Shown piece after piece: positions 44,052-52,718 of a stretch of DNA of 64,000 bases. A model generated the notes under the pieces. That model saw only the letters and a list, made by a program, of their open reading frames with translations. It did not search any database and was not told the DNA's origin. The position numbers and the translations under genes were made by a program. Every line of letters begins with the position of its first letter. Position 1 is the first letter of the stretch. Source of the stretch: Sellimonas caecigallum (GTDB lineage: Bacteria; Bacillota; Clostridia; Lachnospirales; Lachnospiraceae); the NCBI RefSeq assembly GCF_019754295.1, contig NZ_VIRV01000006.1:62001-126000 (forward strand), read 5' to 3'.

Positions 44052-46398
44052 TTTCCCGTTCCACATCCCGCACTCGACACGCTGTGACGTATCTCCATTC
44101 CCTGGGAAACACACTCCGATAGTGGTTTTGGCAGAACCGGTCATCCAAAAGGTAGATCATCCCGCGGTCCGTGTCCGTGCGGATAACCCTTCCCGCCGCC
44201 TGCAATACCTTATTCATCCCCGGGTAAAGGTACGCATAGTCGAATCCGTTCATCTCTTTTTCATCAAAAAACTGTTTCAGAAGTTCCCGTTCAAGGCAGA
44301 CTTGGGGAAGACCTGTCCCCACGATCCATGTACCGATGAGCCGCTCCTCCGTAAGGTCAATCCCCTCTGAAAAAATGCCGCCCATCACGCAGAAACCGAT
44401 CAGGCTTCCGGTACGCTCCTCTTCAAAAAAGGCAAGGAACTCTTCCCTCTCCTCCTCGCTCATACCAGAGTCCTGGATGACGCAGAATACTTCCCCTTTC
44501 TCATCAAGGTTTTGGAACTCTTCGTACACGTCTTCCAGAAACTGATATGACGGGAAAAAAGCAATGTAATTTCCAGGTCGTGCTTTTACTGTTTTCCAGA
44601 TATATTCGGCAAATCTCCGGTACATCTCCTTGCTTCGCCTCGTATATCTCGTCGTCACATCCATCCCGATCAGCACCCTCCGGTTCTCCTCTGGAAACGG
44701 CGTGTGGGCATATACCGCATAATCGTCCGTCTCTGTGCTCAGAAGCTTCTTATAGTATCCGATGGGCAGCAGCGTGGCAGAAAAATACACTGTGCTCACA
44801 CCGTAGTTCAGATATTCATTTAAGCAGACTGCAGGATTCACACAGAAAAGCCTCACATAAAAGCGTCCGTCCTCCGCAATCTCCGTATAGATCAGATAGT
44901 TCTCATCCAGCCGGTCATGGATACTGAGAAAGTCCCTGACACAAAAATACAGATCCCTTACCTTCTCAAGCACCTCTTCATCCCCACATTCCTCCATGAA
45001 CCGTTCTGCTTCCGTCAACAGATTCATCAAGCGGACTACGATGTGGGAGACACTTTCGTACACTGCATACCGGTCGCACTCTCTCTTTAAAGCCAGCAGC
45101 GTTTCATTGCAGCTGCTCAGAGCTTTGCAGAACTTCTCATCTCTCTTCTGGACTATCCTGCGCACTTCCAGGAAATCCTCCTTGCAGACAAAAGCGCTGT
45201 ACATAGCTCTCCCGCGCTCTACAAGATTGTGGGCTTCGTCGATGAGAAACAGGTACTCTTTCTTTCCCCCTTCCCCGAAAAAACGTTTCAGGTGGGCATT
45301 CGGATCAAATACATAATTATAGTCACAGATGACAGCATCTACCCATGTAGCCAGATCAAGTGACATCTCAAAAGGGCACACATCGTAGCGCCTTGCATAC
45401 TCCTCTAGGGCTGAGCGGCTCATATCATCGGTATGTGTAAGCATGTCATATACCGCATCATTGACCCGATCGAAATGTCCCTTGGCGTACGGGCATGCAT
45501 CCGGATTGCACTCTGCCTTCCCACAAAAGCAGATCTTTTCCTTTGCCGTCAACGTGATAACTTTATATGCCAGTCCCTGGTCTTTCAATGTCTGAAAGGT
45601 CTTTTCGGCTACTGTCCGGGTAATGGTCTTTGCAGTCAGGTAAAAAATCTTCTCCGCCAATCCTTCCCCCACTGCCTTGACCGAAGGAAATATAGAAGCG
45701 ATTGTCTTACCGACACCAGTTGGCGCCTGGATAAAAAGTTTCTTCTTCCGAAGGATAGACCGGTAGACCGATACAACCAGATCTCTCTGTCCCTCCCGAT
45801 ATGGGAACGGAAATTCCACTCTTTTAATAGAAGCATTTCTCTTCTTTCTCCACTCTATCTGGAATACCGCCCACTTTTCGTACTGATGCACAAGATCCAA
45901 AAACCACGCTTCCAAATCCTCCAAGGAAAAGGTCTGTCTGTATCTTTTTATCTCTTCTGTCTCCATCTGGCAGTAGGTCATCTGCACATCTACTTCTCTG
46001 GCCTGCTTTTCGTTTCCATAAATGTACGCATAGCATTTCGCCTGTGCAAGATGGATCGGGACCGGATCTTCCAGACTTTCAAGCTCCTTCAGTATTCCTT
46101 TTATCTCATCGATGACGATCTTTCCGTCCTCATCCATGATCCCGTCTGCACGCCCCTCCACAACGATATCCAGCTTCCCGCATGGCACTGTGATCCTGAG
46201 CGGTACTTCTGCATGGTAGGAAGATCCCATCTGCCGCTGGATCTTTCTGTGGATCCTAGCTCCAAGGAGCATCGCATCCTTGTCCGTCTTCCCTCCCATA
46301 CGGTTGTCCAGATCTCCTTCTCTCAGAATAAATTCCACGAGGTTCCTCACAGAGATCCTCACAAAGTCGCGTTCTTGTCTTTTTTCATCTTTATCCAT
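44026..46398 (-). CDS. RecB-like nuclease fused to an XPD/DinG-type iron-sulfur helicase
   Basis: A 790-residue protein with two parts. Residues about 60-130 carry a PD-(D/E)xK nuclease: D85 (GRADGI), E98-x-K100 (IDEIKG) and the RecB-type Q119-x3-Y123 (QAKCYAY). The rest is a superfamily 2 helicase with Walker A APTGVGKT (225-232), an iron-sulfur domain with C290, C297, C302 and a fourth Cys in YDVCPFEM, the DEAH box LIDEAHN, and GRVIRTDTDRG (motif VI). DinG and XPD relatives unwind damaged or structured DNA from the 5' end. It is common in Lachnospiraceae but not characterised that I know of. It stands alone, transcribed just after the HPr-like terminator. Confidence 0.88.
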   Translation of the reverse strand: MDKDEKRQERDFVRISVRNLVEFILREGDLDNRMGGKTDKDAMLLGARIHRKIQRQMGSSYHAEVPLRITVPCGKLDIVVEGRADGIMDEDGKIVIDEIKGILKELESLEDPVPIHLAQAKCYAYIYGNEKQAREVDVQMTYCQMETEEIKRYRQTFSLEDLEAWFLDLVHQYEKWAVFQIEWRKKRNASIKRVEFPFPYREGQRDLVVSVYRSILRKKKLFIQAPTGVGKTIASIFPSVKAVGEGLAEKIFYLTAKTITRTVAEKTFQTLKDQGLAYKVITLTAKEKICFCGKAECNPDACPYAKGHFDRVNDAVYDMLTHTDDMSRSALEEYARRYDVCPFEMSLDLATWVDAVICDYNYVFDPNAHLKRFFGEGGKKEYLFLIDEAHNLVERGRAMYSAFVCKEDFLEVRRIVQKRDEKFCKALSSCNETLLALKRECDRYAVYESVSHIVVRLMNLLTEAERFMEECGDEEVLEKVRDLYFCVRDFLSIHDRLDENYLIYTEIAEDGRFYVRLFCVNPAVCLNEYLNYGVSTVYFSATLLPIGYYKKLLSTETDDYAVYAHTPFPEENRRVLIGMDVTTRYTRRSKEMYRRFAEYIWKTVKARPGNYIAFFPSYQFLEDVYEEFQNLDEKGEVFCVIQDSGMSEEEREEFLAFFEEERTGSLIGFCVMGGIFSEGIDLTEERLIGTWIVGTGLPQVCLERELLKQFFDEKEMNGFDYAYLYPGMNKVLQAAGRVIRTDTDRGMIYLLDDRFCQNHYRSVFPREWRYVTACRVRDVERETAAFWQDA

Positions 46399-46445
46399 GA
46401 TATCTCATTCTCTCTGCATATTTTCAGTCACTTTTTTTATTATAA

Positions 46446-46495
46446 CAAAAGAAGCCTTTGCTTGCCACTATAACAGTGACTTTGCAAAAGCTTCT
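46446..46495 (-). terminator. Terminator after the second HPr-like gene
   Basis: Arms AGAAGC-TTTGC / GCAAA-GCTTCT with an inner CACT/AGTG stem, followed by TTTTGTTAT on the minus strand. The TATAAT downstream may be the -10 for the helicase gene. Confidence 0.75.
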
Positions 46496-46511
46496 CCTGT
46501 TTCACTTGCTG

Positions 46512-46751
46512 CTATGCAACACAGAATTTATTCAAAGTTGCCTCAAAATTCGGATTGATCCCTGCATACTGCACAGTCAGAGTTTTCGTCAGATCCAGGC
46601 TTAACACACCGAGGATCGATTTTGCATCCACAATAAAACGATTATAAAATACATCGATATCAAAATCGCATTTTTCAGCAGATGTAACGAACTCTTTCAC
46701 ATCACTTGCAGTCAGGCGTATCTCACGTTTATGTTCCATGCTTTCTTTCAC
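46512..46751 (-). CDS. Second HPr-like protein lacking the active-site histidine
   Basis: A 79-residue HPr paralogue. Ser-46 is kept (S45 in AKSILGVLSLDL), but His-15 aligns with Thr 14 (RLTASDVKEFV). With the protein at 2209-2433 it shares the KS-(F/I)-LG-x-LSLDL core, so the organism has at least two His-less HPr-like proteins. It cannot act as a PTS phosphocarrier, and a signalling role through Ser-46 is inference. It is monocistronic, with a strong terminator; a start at M5 is also possible. Confidence 0.75.
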   Translation of the reverse strand: MKESMEHKREIRLTASDVKEFVTSAEKCDFDIDVFYNRFIVDAKSILGVLSLDLTKTLTVQYAGINPNFEATLNKFCVA

Positions 46752-46871
46752 TCCTTTCCTGTGTTACATGTATTATGCCATCAGGAAATCGTAAAATCAA
46801 TCTTCTAATCCACCAAGATTTTCCATCCGTTTGGCCTTCTTTTTGTCAAATTCGTTCAAAAGCAGCCAGTT

Positions 46872-47645
46872 TCAAGACTTCCCGTACTCCGGCATATCTC
46901 CCCTGTAGCGAAGAGGCATATTCTGTGTCTGTAGTTTTTTGTTCTCCCTGTCCTTTATAGAAATGCTCTTCCGAAATCCTTTCCACAGAGTACACCACGC
47001 CTCTTCCTCTTCAGAAAGCTCCTTTGCCGCCTCCCACTTTTGTTCGTGATCCGTCATAAACATCCATTTTTTCTGTCTAGGATGGATCATATACGACGCA
47101 TGATTTTTGTCATAGATCACAAAATCCTCCAGCGGAAATCTGTCCGCAAAATGATCTGCAATAGCTGGAAGCACCTGATTCTGAGGGGTTATCTCCGCAT
47201 ACAGAATCTTCGGTTTCATCTCCCGGAAACGAAGGAACTCCTCCCAGTAGTGTGCTTCCCGCCCCACATTCCGGCTCATCTCAAAGACTCTGCGCACCGC
47301 CGGATGTGACAAATGTTCCATGATCCTGTGACTGTCCGCAAGCTCCCTTGCCGCAACCATCGTCTGAAGGATCGCCGTCCCTTTGTCTTCGTCTTTAGAA
47401 AGAATCGCGTAGCTGATATCCGAATAAGCCTGTTTTCCAAGCCTCTCTCTGATCAGCTTTCTGACCGCCCCGGCCTTTCGCTCATTCTCCTCCACCTCAT
47501 AATACTCGCAGAACATCTCGTGCTGAACAGTCCCCCACAATGGAATCCCTGCCTCCGTATCTGTACGGTCCATCTTCCATGCATCGTAAATCGCAGACAG
47601 TATTCCAATTGTCGTGTCAGTACAGATAAATCTTCTTTTTAACAT
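46872..47645 (-). CDS. TIGR03915-family probable DNA-metabolism protein
   Basis: A 257-residue member of TIGR03915 (DUF4130-like), a family whose genes pair with the radical SAM TIGR03916 family in many Firmicutes. Motifs include FICTDTTIGILSAIYDAW at the N terminus, HRIMEHLSHPAVRRVFEMSR (core HRIMEHLSHPAV), REMKPKILYAEITP and HPRQKKWMFM. Fold and biochemical activity are not known; a role in DNA repair or uracil-related processing is inferred from association. It begins 7 nt after the radical SAM gene and should share its SOS-like promoter. Confidence 0.85.
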   Translation of the reverse strand: MLKRRFICTDTTIGILSAIYDAWKMDRTDTEAGIPLWGTVQHEMFCEYYEVEENERKAGAVRKLIRERLGKQAYSDISYAILSKDEDKGTAILQTMVAARELADSHRIMEHLSHPAVRRVFEMSRNVGREAHYWEEFLRFREMKPKILYAEITPQNQVLPAIADHFADRFPLEDFVIYDKNHASYMIHPRQKKWMFMTDHEQKWEAAKELSEEEEAWCTLWKGFRKSISIKDRENKKLQTQNMPLRYRGDMPEYGKS

Positions 47646-47652
47646 CTTCCAC

Positions 47653-48975
47653 TCACTCTGCCTTTACCTCCCGAAAATTCACATCGTCAAACAGGGACAG
47701 CTGCCGATATCCCATCTCCCCGAGTCCTCCTGGGAGCTTTTCCCTCGGATCCAGGATATTCCGAAGAATATAGTCCTGCTCCATCTTAACCGGATACATC
47801 ATCCGCCCTTTACACGTGATAAAATAGAGTGCTCGCTTTAAGACAACCCCCATCTTCCTGAGATCCTCAAAGTCGAGGCTTCCAAACTTTCGGGCCTTCA
47901 CGATCCTCCTGGCTGACGTATACCCGATTCCCGGAACCCGAAGAAGTACCTGATAATCCGCACGATTGACCTCCACCGGAAACCACTCCAGATGGCGTAT
48001 CGCCCAGTCGCACTTTGGATCCAGAAGCACATTGAAATTCGGCTGCTTTTCCGACAAAAGCTCCGACGCGGAAAAATGATAGTAACGAAGCAGCCAGTCC
48101 GCCTGATATAGTCTGTGCTCTCTCAAAAGGGGCGGGCCTTCATCGGTTCTGGCCGGAAGACTTGCATCCTCATTCACATGGATGAAGGCCGAATAGAATA
48201 CTCTTTTTAACTGAAATTTCTGATACAAAGACTCTGCCACATGGATGATCTGGTAATCACTCTCCGGCGTAGCTCCGATAATCATCTGCGTGCTCTGTCC
48301 TGCCGGGACAAACCGGGGCGCATGTTTGTATACCGCGATCTCCTGCTTGTTCTCCTCTCTTTTATTCTGGACGAGCCGCATAGGCCCAAGAATGTTCTTC
48401 CTGCTCTTGTGAGGCGCCAGTTTTCTGAGGCTCTCGGCCGTTGGGAGCTCCAGATTTACACTCATCCTGTCCGCCAGAAAGCCCGTCATCTGGATGAGCT
48501 CCTGAGAGGCCCCCGGAATCGCTTTCACATGGATATATCCCTGAAAATGATACTCCTGTCTCAGCTTCCATAAAGTCTCGTAAATCAGCCGCATCGTGTA
48601 ATCGGGGCTTTTCAGTACACCGGAACTTAAGAAAAGCCCTTCTATATAGTTTCTCCGGTAAAACTCAATAGTCAGTCTGCAGACCTCATCCGGCGTGAAA
48701 GAAGCCCTCTTCACGTCGTTTGACGCCCGGTTGATACAGTACTTGCAGTCAAAAATACACTCATTGGTAAAGAGGATCTTTAAAAGAGAGATACACCTGC
48801 CGTCGGCTGAAAAACTGTGGCATATCCCCGCCGCCTTGCAGTTTCCAATTCCCTTGCCGTCTCCTCTGCGGTCCGTGCCGCTGGATGTGCAGGCCACGTC
48901 ATACTTTGCGGCATCGGACAAAATATTCAGTTTTTCAAAAAGAGACATCTCCTGCTGAATGCGGACACCTTGCAT
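47653..48975 (-). CDS. TIGR03916-family putative DNA-repair radical SAM protein
   Basis: A 440-residue radical SAM enzyme. The cluster motif is C73-x3-C77-x2-C80 in NECIFDCKYC. Four more cysteines upstream (C29, C46, C52, C61) may hold a second cluster. A helix-hairpin-helix (LLRVPGIGYTSARRIVKAR) near residue 350 suggests DNA contact. The product reaction is unknown. Two LexA-like boxes and a TATAAT lie directly upstream, so DNA damage is expected to induce it. The ATG follows GGGAG. Confidence 0.87.
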   Translation of the reverse strand: MQGVRIQQEMSLFEKLNILSDAAKYDVACTSSGTDRRGDGKGIGNCKAAGICHSFSADGRCISLLKILFTNECIFDCKYCINRASNDVKRASFTPDEVCRLTIEFYRRNYIEGLFLSSGVLKSPDYTMRLIYETLWKLRQEYHFQGYIHVKAIPGASQELIQMTGFLADRMSVNLELPTAESLRKLAPHKSRKNILGPMRLVQNKREENKQEIAVYKHAPRFVPAGQSTQMIIGATPESDYQIIHVAESLYQKFQLKRVFYSAFIHVNEDASLPARTDEGPPLLREHRLYQADWLLRYYHFSASELLSEKQPNFNVLLDPKCDWAIRHLEWFPVEVNRADYQVLLRVPGIGYTSARRIVKARKFGSLDFEDLRKMGVVLKRALYFITCKGRMMYPVKMEQDYILRNILDPREKLPGGLGEMGYRQLSLFDDVNFREVKAE

Positions 48976-48993
48976 CTATCTCACTCCCAAATC

Positions 48994-49007
48994 AGAACAT
49001 ACGTTCT
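48994..49007. promoter_or_regulatory. LexA (SOS) box, proximal
   Basis: AGAACATACGTTCT contains the Gram-positive LexA core GAAC-N4-GTTC, just downstream of the -10 TATAAT (49013-49018, minus strand). Confidence 0.75.
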
Positions 49008-49022
49008 TTTTTATTATAGAAT

Positions 49023-49036
49023 AGCACATATGTTCG
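49023..49036. promoter_or_regulatory. LexA (SOS) box, distal, one mismatch
   Basis: On the minus strand CGAAC-ATAT-GTGC, one base from GAAC-N4-GTTC, upstream of the -10. Confidence 0.6.
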
Positions 49037-49050
49037 ATGTTTGCAAGAAA

Positions 49051-49080
49051 AAAAAGTTTGCGCTTTCACGCAAACTTTTT
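49051..49080. terminator. Terminator after the methionine sulfoxide reductase gene
   Basis: Perfect 12-bp arms AAAAAGTTTGCG / CGCAAACTTTTT with a 6-nt loop. It overlaps the stop codon and insulates the SOS promoter next to it. Confidence 0.85.
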
Positions 49081-49534
49081 ATGTCCATATACAGTTCTTT
49101 TCCAGCACTTTTACAAGCTCTGAGAGTCCTTCCTCATCTTCTTTGGAAAACCGTCCTTTTTTCGGACTGTCGATATCCAGAACTCCGACGACTCTCTCTC
49201 CGTCAAAGATCGGAAGTACGATCTCGGAACGGGACGCTGAATCACAGGCGATATGTCCCTCAAATGTGTGGACATCATCCACTCGTAAAATCCGTTCTTC
49301 CAAAACAGCAGTACCACACACCCCTCTTCCTTTCGGAATGCGGATACACGCCGTCTTTCCCTGGAATGGCCCGAGCAGAAGCTCTTCATTATCCATGAGA
49401 TAAAATCCCGCCCAGTTAAGATCCGGAAGGGCATGATAGATGAGCGCCGATGCGTTGGCCAGATTTGGGATCGGATGTCTTTCTGAACCGGTCAGTGCCT
49501 GAAGCTGCTCTTTGAGCAAATCATAATTTGTCAT
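49079..49534 (-). CDS. Free methionine-(R)-sulfoxide reductase (GAF domain)
   Basis: A 151-residue GAF-fold protein with the three cysteines of fRMsr (in TACIRI, GVCGTA and HIACDS) at the expected spacing, and LPIFDGERVVGVLDIDS. fRMsr reduces free oxidised methionine, protecting against oxidative damage. The start overlaps the Mrp stop in ATGA, so the two are translationally coupled. Redox stress is the shared theme with the iron-sulfur carrier upstream. Confidence 0.88.
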   Translation of the reverse strand: MTNYDLLKEQLQALTGSERHPIPNLANASALIYHALPDLNWAGFYLMDNEELLLGPFQGKTACIRIPKGRGVCGTAVLEERILRVDDVHTFEGHIACDSASRSEIVLPIFDGERVVGVLDIDSPKKGRFSKEDEEGLSELVKVLEKNCIWT

Positions 49535-50385
49535 GATTCCAAAACCTTCTCTGCACCATTCAAATATTCGTTCTTCACGCTGTAAAACGCTTCTTTTTCT
49601 ACCGCCTCGGCAAGCTTCGGATCGATCGGCATCTTTCCGAGTACCGGGATGGAAAGCTCTTTTGCAATCTCTTCAATGTGGCTCTTTCCAAACACTTCGA
49701 TCTTTCGTCCGCAGTCCGGGCATTCAAGATAACTGAAGTTTTCCACAATGCCAAGTACCGGGATATCCATGTCTTTTGCCATATGATATGCTTTCTTTAC
49801 GATCATGCTTACCAGATCCTGCGGCGATGTCACGATGACAACTCCGTCCACCGGAAGAGACTGGAAGACGGTAATCGGCACGTCTCCGGTTCCCGGCGGC
49901 ATGTCCACAAAGAGGTAATCCACATCTCCCCACATAACGTCCGTCCAGAACTGTGTCACTACACCGGCAATGATCGGTCCTCTCCATATGACCGGGGTAT
50001 CCTCCTTCTCAAGGAGAAGATTGACTGACATGATCTTCGTTCCATCCTGCGCCACACACGGGAGCATTCCCTCTTCATTTCCAAGCGCCTGTTCATGGAT
50101 TCCGTACATTTTCGGAATTGACGGGCCGGTAATATCTGCATCCAGAATCCCCGCCGTATATCCTTTTTCAATGGCCATCCGGGCCAGAGAAGCCGTAACC
50201 ATGGATTTTCCGACTCCGCCTTTCCCACTGATGACTCCGATCACTTTTCTAATGGCTGAATATTGGTTGGCCGGCTTCTTAAAATCTTTTTTCGCGCTCT
50301 TGCATGTAGATGCGTGAGAGCATCCAGCACAGCCTTCTGAAGGGCAGCCTTCCTGTTCCTGTTTCATTTCTTCCGTCATTGTCAA
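49531..50385 (-). CDS. Mrp/NBP35-family iron-sulfur cluster carrier ATPase
   Basis: A 284-residue P-loop ATPase of the Mrp/ApbC/NBP35 class. Deviant Walker A GKGGVGKS at about residues 54-61, DADITGPSIPKMYG, DMPPGTGDVPIT and the paired C-x2-C (LECPDC) near residue 225 are present. The N terminus has extra cysteines (C14, C19, C22, C28), as in NBP35, which could bind a further cluster. It carries iron-sulfur clusters to apo-proteins; many radical SAM and helicase genes in this window would need such carriers. It is coupled to the fRMsr gene. Confidence 0.9.
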   Translation of the reverse strand: MTMTEEMKQEQEGCPSEGCAGCSHASTCKSAKKDFKKPANQYSAIRKVIGVISGKGGVGKSMVTASLARMAIEKGYTAGILDADITGPSIPKMYGIHEQALGNEEGMLPCVAQDGTKIMSVNLLLEKEDTPVIWRGPIIAGVVTQFWTDVMWGDVDYLFVDMPPGTGDVPITVFQSLPVDGVVIVTSPQDLVSMIVKKAYHMAKDMDIPVLGIVENFSYLECPDCGRKIEVFGKSHIEEIAKELSIPVLGKMPIDPKLAEAVEKEAFYSVKNEYLNGAEKVLES

Positions 50386-50390
50386 GACCT

Positions 50391-50768
50391 CTATTCTTCT
50401 ACCACTGCGATCAGTTCGACTTCACAGAGGAGATTTTTCGGCAGTGTCTTCACTGCAACACAGCTTCTTGCCGGTTTGGATGTGAAATATTTCGCATATA
50501 CTTCATTGAAAGCTGCAAAATTTCCCATATCGCTCAGGAAACATGTCGTCTTCACAACGTGATCAAAATCTGTTCCTGCTGCTTCCAGAAGAGCCGCCAG
50601 GTTTTTGCAGACCTGTTCTGTCTGTCCTTCGATCGTATCGGATTCCACAGCGTCTGTCTCTGGGTTGATACCGATCTGTCCTGCTGAGTAGAACATTCCA
50701 TTGTGAACATATCCCTGTGAATACGGTCCTAATGCTTTTGGTGCTTTTTCTGTAGATACTACTTTCAT
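50391..50768 (-). CDS. ridA: RidA-family enamine/imine deaminase
   Basis: A 125-residue RidA (YjgF/UK114) protein that hydrolyses reactive enamines such as 2-aminoacrylate formed by PLP enzymes. Conserved parts are the N-terminal APKALGPYSQG, the central VKTTCFLSDMGNFAAFNEVY and the C-terminal substrate Arg in ARSCVAVKTLPKN. It precedes the Mrp gene by 5 nt and could be transcribed with it. It has its own promoter. Confidence 0.93.
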   Translation of the reverse strand: MKVVSTEKAPKALGPYSQGYVHNGMFYSAGQIGINPETDAVESDTIEGQTEQVCKNLAALLEAAGTDFDHVVKTTCFLSDMGNFAAFNEVYAKYFTSKPARSCVAVKTLPKNLLCEVELIAVVEE

Positions 50769-50820
50769 CTTCTATCTCTCCTTTTTCTGTCCATTTTACA
50801 GCATTGCTGTATCTTGCTAT

Positions 50821-50850
50821 AGTATAACACTTTTCCCGGTCATTTTGCAA
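50821..50850 (-). promoter_or_regulatory. Promoter of the ridA-Mrp-fRMsr operon
   Basis: -35 TTGCAA, 18-bp spacer, -10 TATACT on the minus strand. Confidence 0.65.
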
Positions 50851-50898
50851 TTCTCTTTCCAAAATCACGATGCCGAAAATGCCATCTTTCTCATTCCG

Positions 50899-52080
50899 TT
50901 ACCGGTTTGCCATTCTGAATATCCTGCACACATCTTCCGCATCGAGAGGGCGGAGCAGGGAAAGGCGGACCGTGTCCCCCATAGTCGCATCCTGGGAAAG
51001 CTCTTCCAGGACACTCTCCGCCTGGATACCAATCCCAAGTTCCGGCAAGGAGGTCGGCATTCCGATACTGCGGAAATAATCGATAGTTGCCTGGATACCG
51101 GCTTTTGCAGCCTTGTCCTCATCTTCCGCAACGATCCCCCAGACCGCTTTCGCGTAATGCGCAAACCGGCCCTTGTCTTTCTCATACACATACTCGGCCC
51201 AGGATCCCCACACGGCTGAAAGGCTGGCCCCGTGGGCACAGTCAAACCGTGCACTCAATGCGTGTCCCAGTTTGTGGACGGAAAAGTCTTTCGCTCTTCC
51301 AAGTCCGGTCAGATTGCTGTGAGACAGACTTCCGCACCACATCAGCTCACTCATGGCGTCGTAATCCGTACTGTCTTCCATCGCTTTCTTTCCACTTTCA
51401 ATGACCGTCCTTAAAAGTCCCTCTGCGATCTCGTCGGTCATCCGGTTTGACTGATCCGGGATGAAATAGCGTTCCAGCGTATGCATCATGATGTCCACGA
51501 TCCCGCAGCCAATCTGATATTTCGGCAATGTATAGGTAAGCTCCGGGTTCATGATGGCAAAGGCCGGACGATTCAGCTCCGTTCCAAGTCCCATCTTTTT
51601 CCCAATGGCTTCATTTGTCAGGACTGCGGAATCGCTCGTCTCGCTTCCGGCAGCGGCGATAGTAAGAATCACTCCCACTTTCAGGCTCTTCTCAAGAGGT
51701 ACTTTCTTCGTCCATATATCCCAGAGCGTGACATTTGGATTGGCGATCCCATGGGCTACGGCTTTCGCCGTATCAATGGCGCTTCCTCCCCCTGCTGCCA
51801 GGATGAAGTCCACCCTTTCCGCGATTCCTTTTTTCACACCTTCTTCCGCCAAAGCAAGCCTCGGATTCGGCCTGACACCGGAAAGTTCTGTAAAGAAAAG
51901 CTCCTCCTCTTTGAGTGCGTCCTTGATCCGCTGGAGCAGACCGCTTCTCACGACGCTGCCTTTTCCGTACACGATCATGACACGGCTGCCACCGTGTTTT
52001 CGTATCTCTTTTGCACACTCTTTTTCCGTGTCCTTTCCAAAAAGGATCTCCGTCGGTACACAATAAGTAAAATTCTGCAT
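50899..52080 (-). CDS. Iron-containing (type III) alcohol dehydrogenase, butanol-dehydrogenase type
   Basis: A 393-residue Fe-ADH. It shows the nucleotide-binding GGGSAIDTAKAVAHG near residue 95, the metal-binding MMHTLERYF and GHALSARFDCAHGASLSAVW (core HALSARFDCAHG) with the conserved His ligands. It resembles NADPH-dependent butanol dehydrogenases (YugJ/BdhA), which reduce aldehydes in fermentation. The start is ATG 52080 after AAAGGAG; a longer start at 52113 lacks such a site. It follows a terminator downstream of the metal regulator and appears monocistronic. Confidence 0.9.
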   Translation of the reverse strand: MQNFTYCVPTEILFGKDTEKECAKEIRKHGGSRVMIVYGKGSVVRSGLLQRIKDALKEEELFFTELSGVRPNPRLALAEEGVKKGIAERVDFILAAGGGSAIDTAKAVAHGIANPNVTLWDIWTKKVPLEKSLKVGVILTIAAAGSETSDSAVLTNEAIGKKMGLGTELNRPAFAIMNPELTYTLPKYQIGCGIVDIMMHTLERYFIPDQSNRMTDEIAEGLLRTVIESGKKAMEDSTDYDAMSELMWCGSLSHSNLTGLGRAKDFSVHKLGHALSARFDCAHGASLSAVWGSWAEYVYEKDKGRFAHYAKAVWGIVAEDEDKAAKAGIQATIDYFRSIGMPTSLPELGIGIQAESVLEELSQDATMGDTVRLSLLRPLDAEDVCRIFRMANR

Positions 52081-52134
52081 GTGTTCTCTCCTTTCTCCCA
52101 CACCCGCAGTCATGTGCGGATATGGATATAAAGA

Positions 52135-52169
52135 AAAGGATGCCAGCTTTCATACAGCTGCCACCCTTT
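52135..52169 (-). terminator. Terminator after the MntR/DtxR gene
   Basis: 14-bp arms AAAGGGTGGCAGCT / AGCTGGCATCCTTT with two non-Watson-Crick positions, followed by TTTTCTTT on the minus strand. Confidence 0.8.
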
Positions 52170-52180
52170 CCATCTTAACT

Positions 52181-52579
52181 TCATTCTTTTTCATCTTTCA
52201 ATTCCATCACTTCTTTGTGCGTATATACATGTTTTTTTAACGCCTCGAAGCTTTCTTCACTGATCACATGTTCCAGTCTGCATGCATCCTCTGCCGCAAT
52301 CTCTTTTGGCACTCCAAGATACATCAGAAAACTGGAAAGCAAGGTATGTCTCTCATATATTTTTTCAGCGATCTCATGCCCCTTTTCTGTCAGTGCGATA
52401 AAACCGTCCCTGTCCATCAAAATGTAGCCGTTTTCACGCAGGTTCTTCATGGCAACACTGACACTTGGCTTTGAAAAAGAAAGAGCAGTGGCGATATCAA
52501 TGGAACGGACATTCCCTTTTTTCTTCCCCAGCATCAGGATTGTTTCAAGATAGTCCTCCGCAGATTTCTGTATTTTCAC
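52181..52579 (-). CDS. MntR/DtxR-family metal-dependent regulator, GTG start
   Basis: A 132-residue repressor of the DtxR/MntR class. The winged helix is DIATALSFSKPSVSVAMKNL, and the metal/dimer part has HEIAEKIYERHTLLSSFLMYLGV followed by EDACRLEHVISEE with typical ligand residues E, H and C. The GTG at 52579 is chosen because GGGAGG lies ahead of it and the protein then begins like the family (VKIQKSAEDYLETI). It controls manganese or iron uptake elsewhere; no transporter gene is adjacent. Confidence 0.88.
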   Translation of the reverse strand: MKIQKSAEDYLETILMLGKKKGNVRSIDIATALSFSKPSVSVAMKNLRENGYILMDRDGFIALTEKGHEIAEKIYERHTLLSSFLMYLGVPKEIAAEDACRLEHVISEESFEALKKHVYTHKEVMELKDEKE

Positions 52580-52621
52580 TGAGACGCCTCCCTTCTGCAA
52601 TCTTAATCTTGATATGATACT

Positions 52622-52650
52622 AGGATACCATATACGGAGTCGGAGTTCAA
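52622..52650 (-). promoter_or_regulatory. Promoter of the MntR/DtxR gene
   Basis: -35 TTGAAC, 17-bp spacer, -10 TATCCT on the minus strand. Confidence 0.6.
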
Positions 52651-52718
52651 ACAAAAATGCTCTGTTTTATCTCGACCGGATGACCTCCCCACATACGAAA
52701 GTCCTTCGTGAAAGATTA

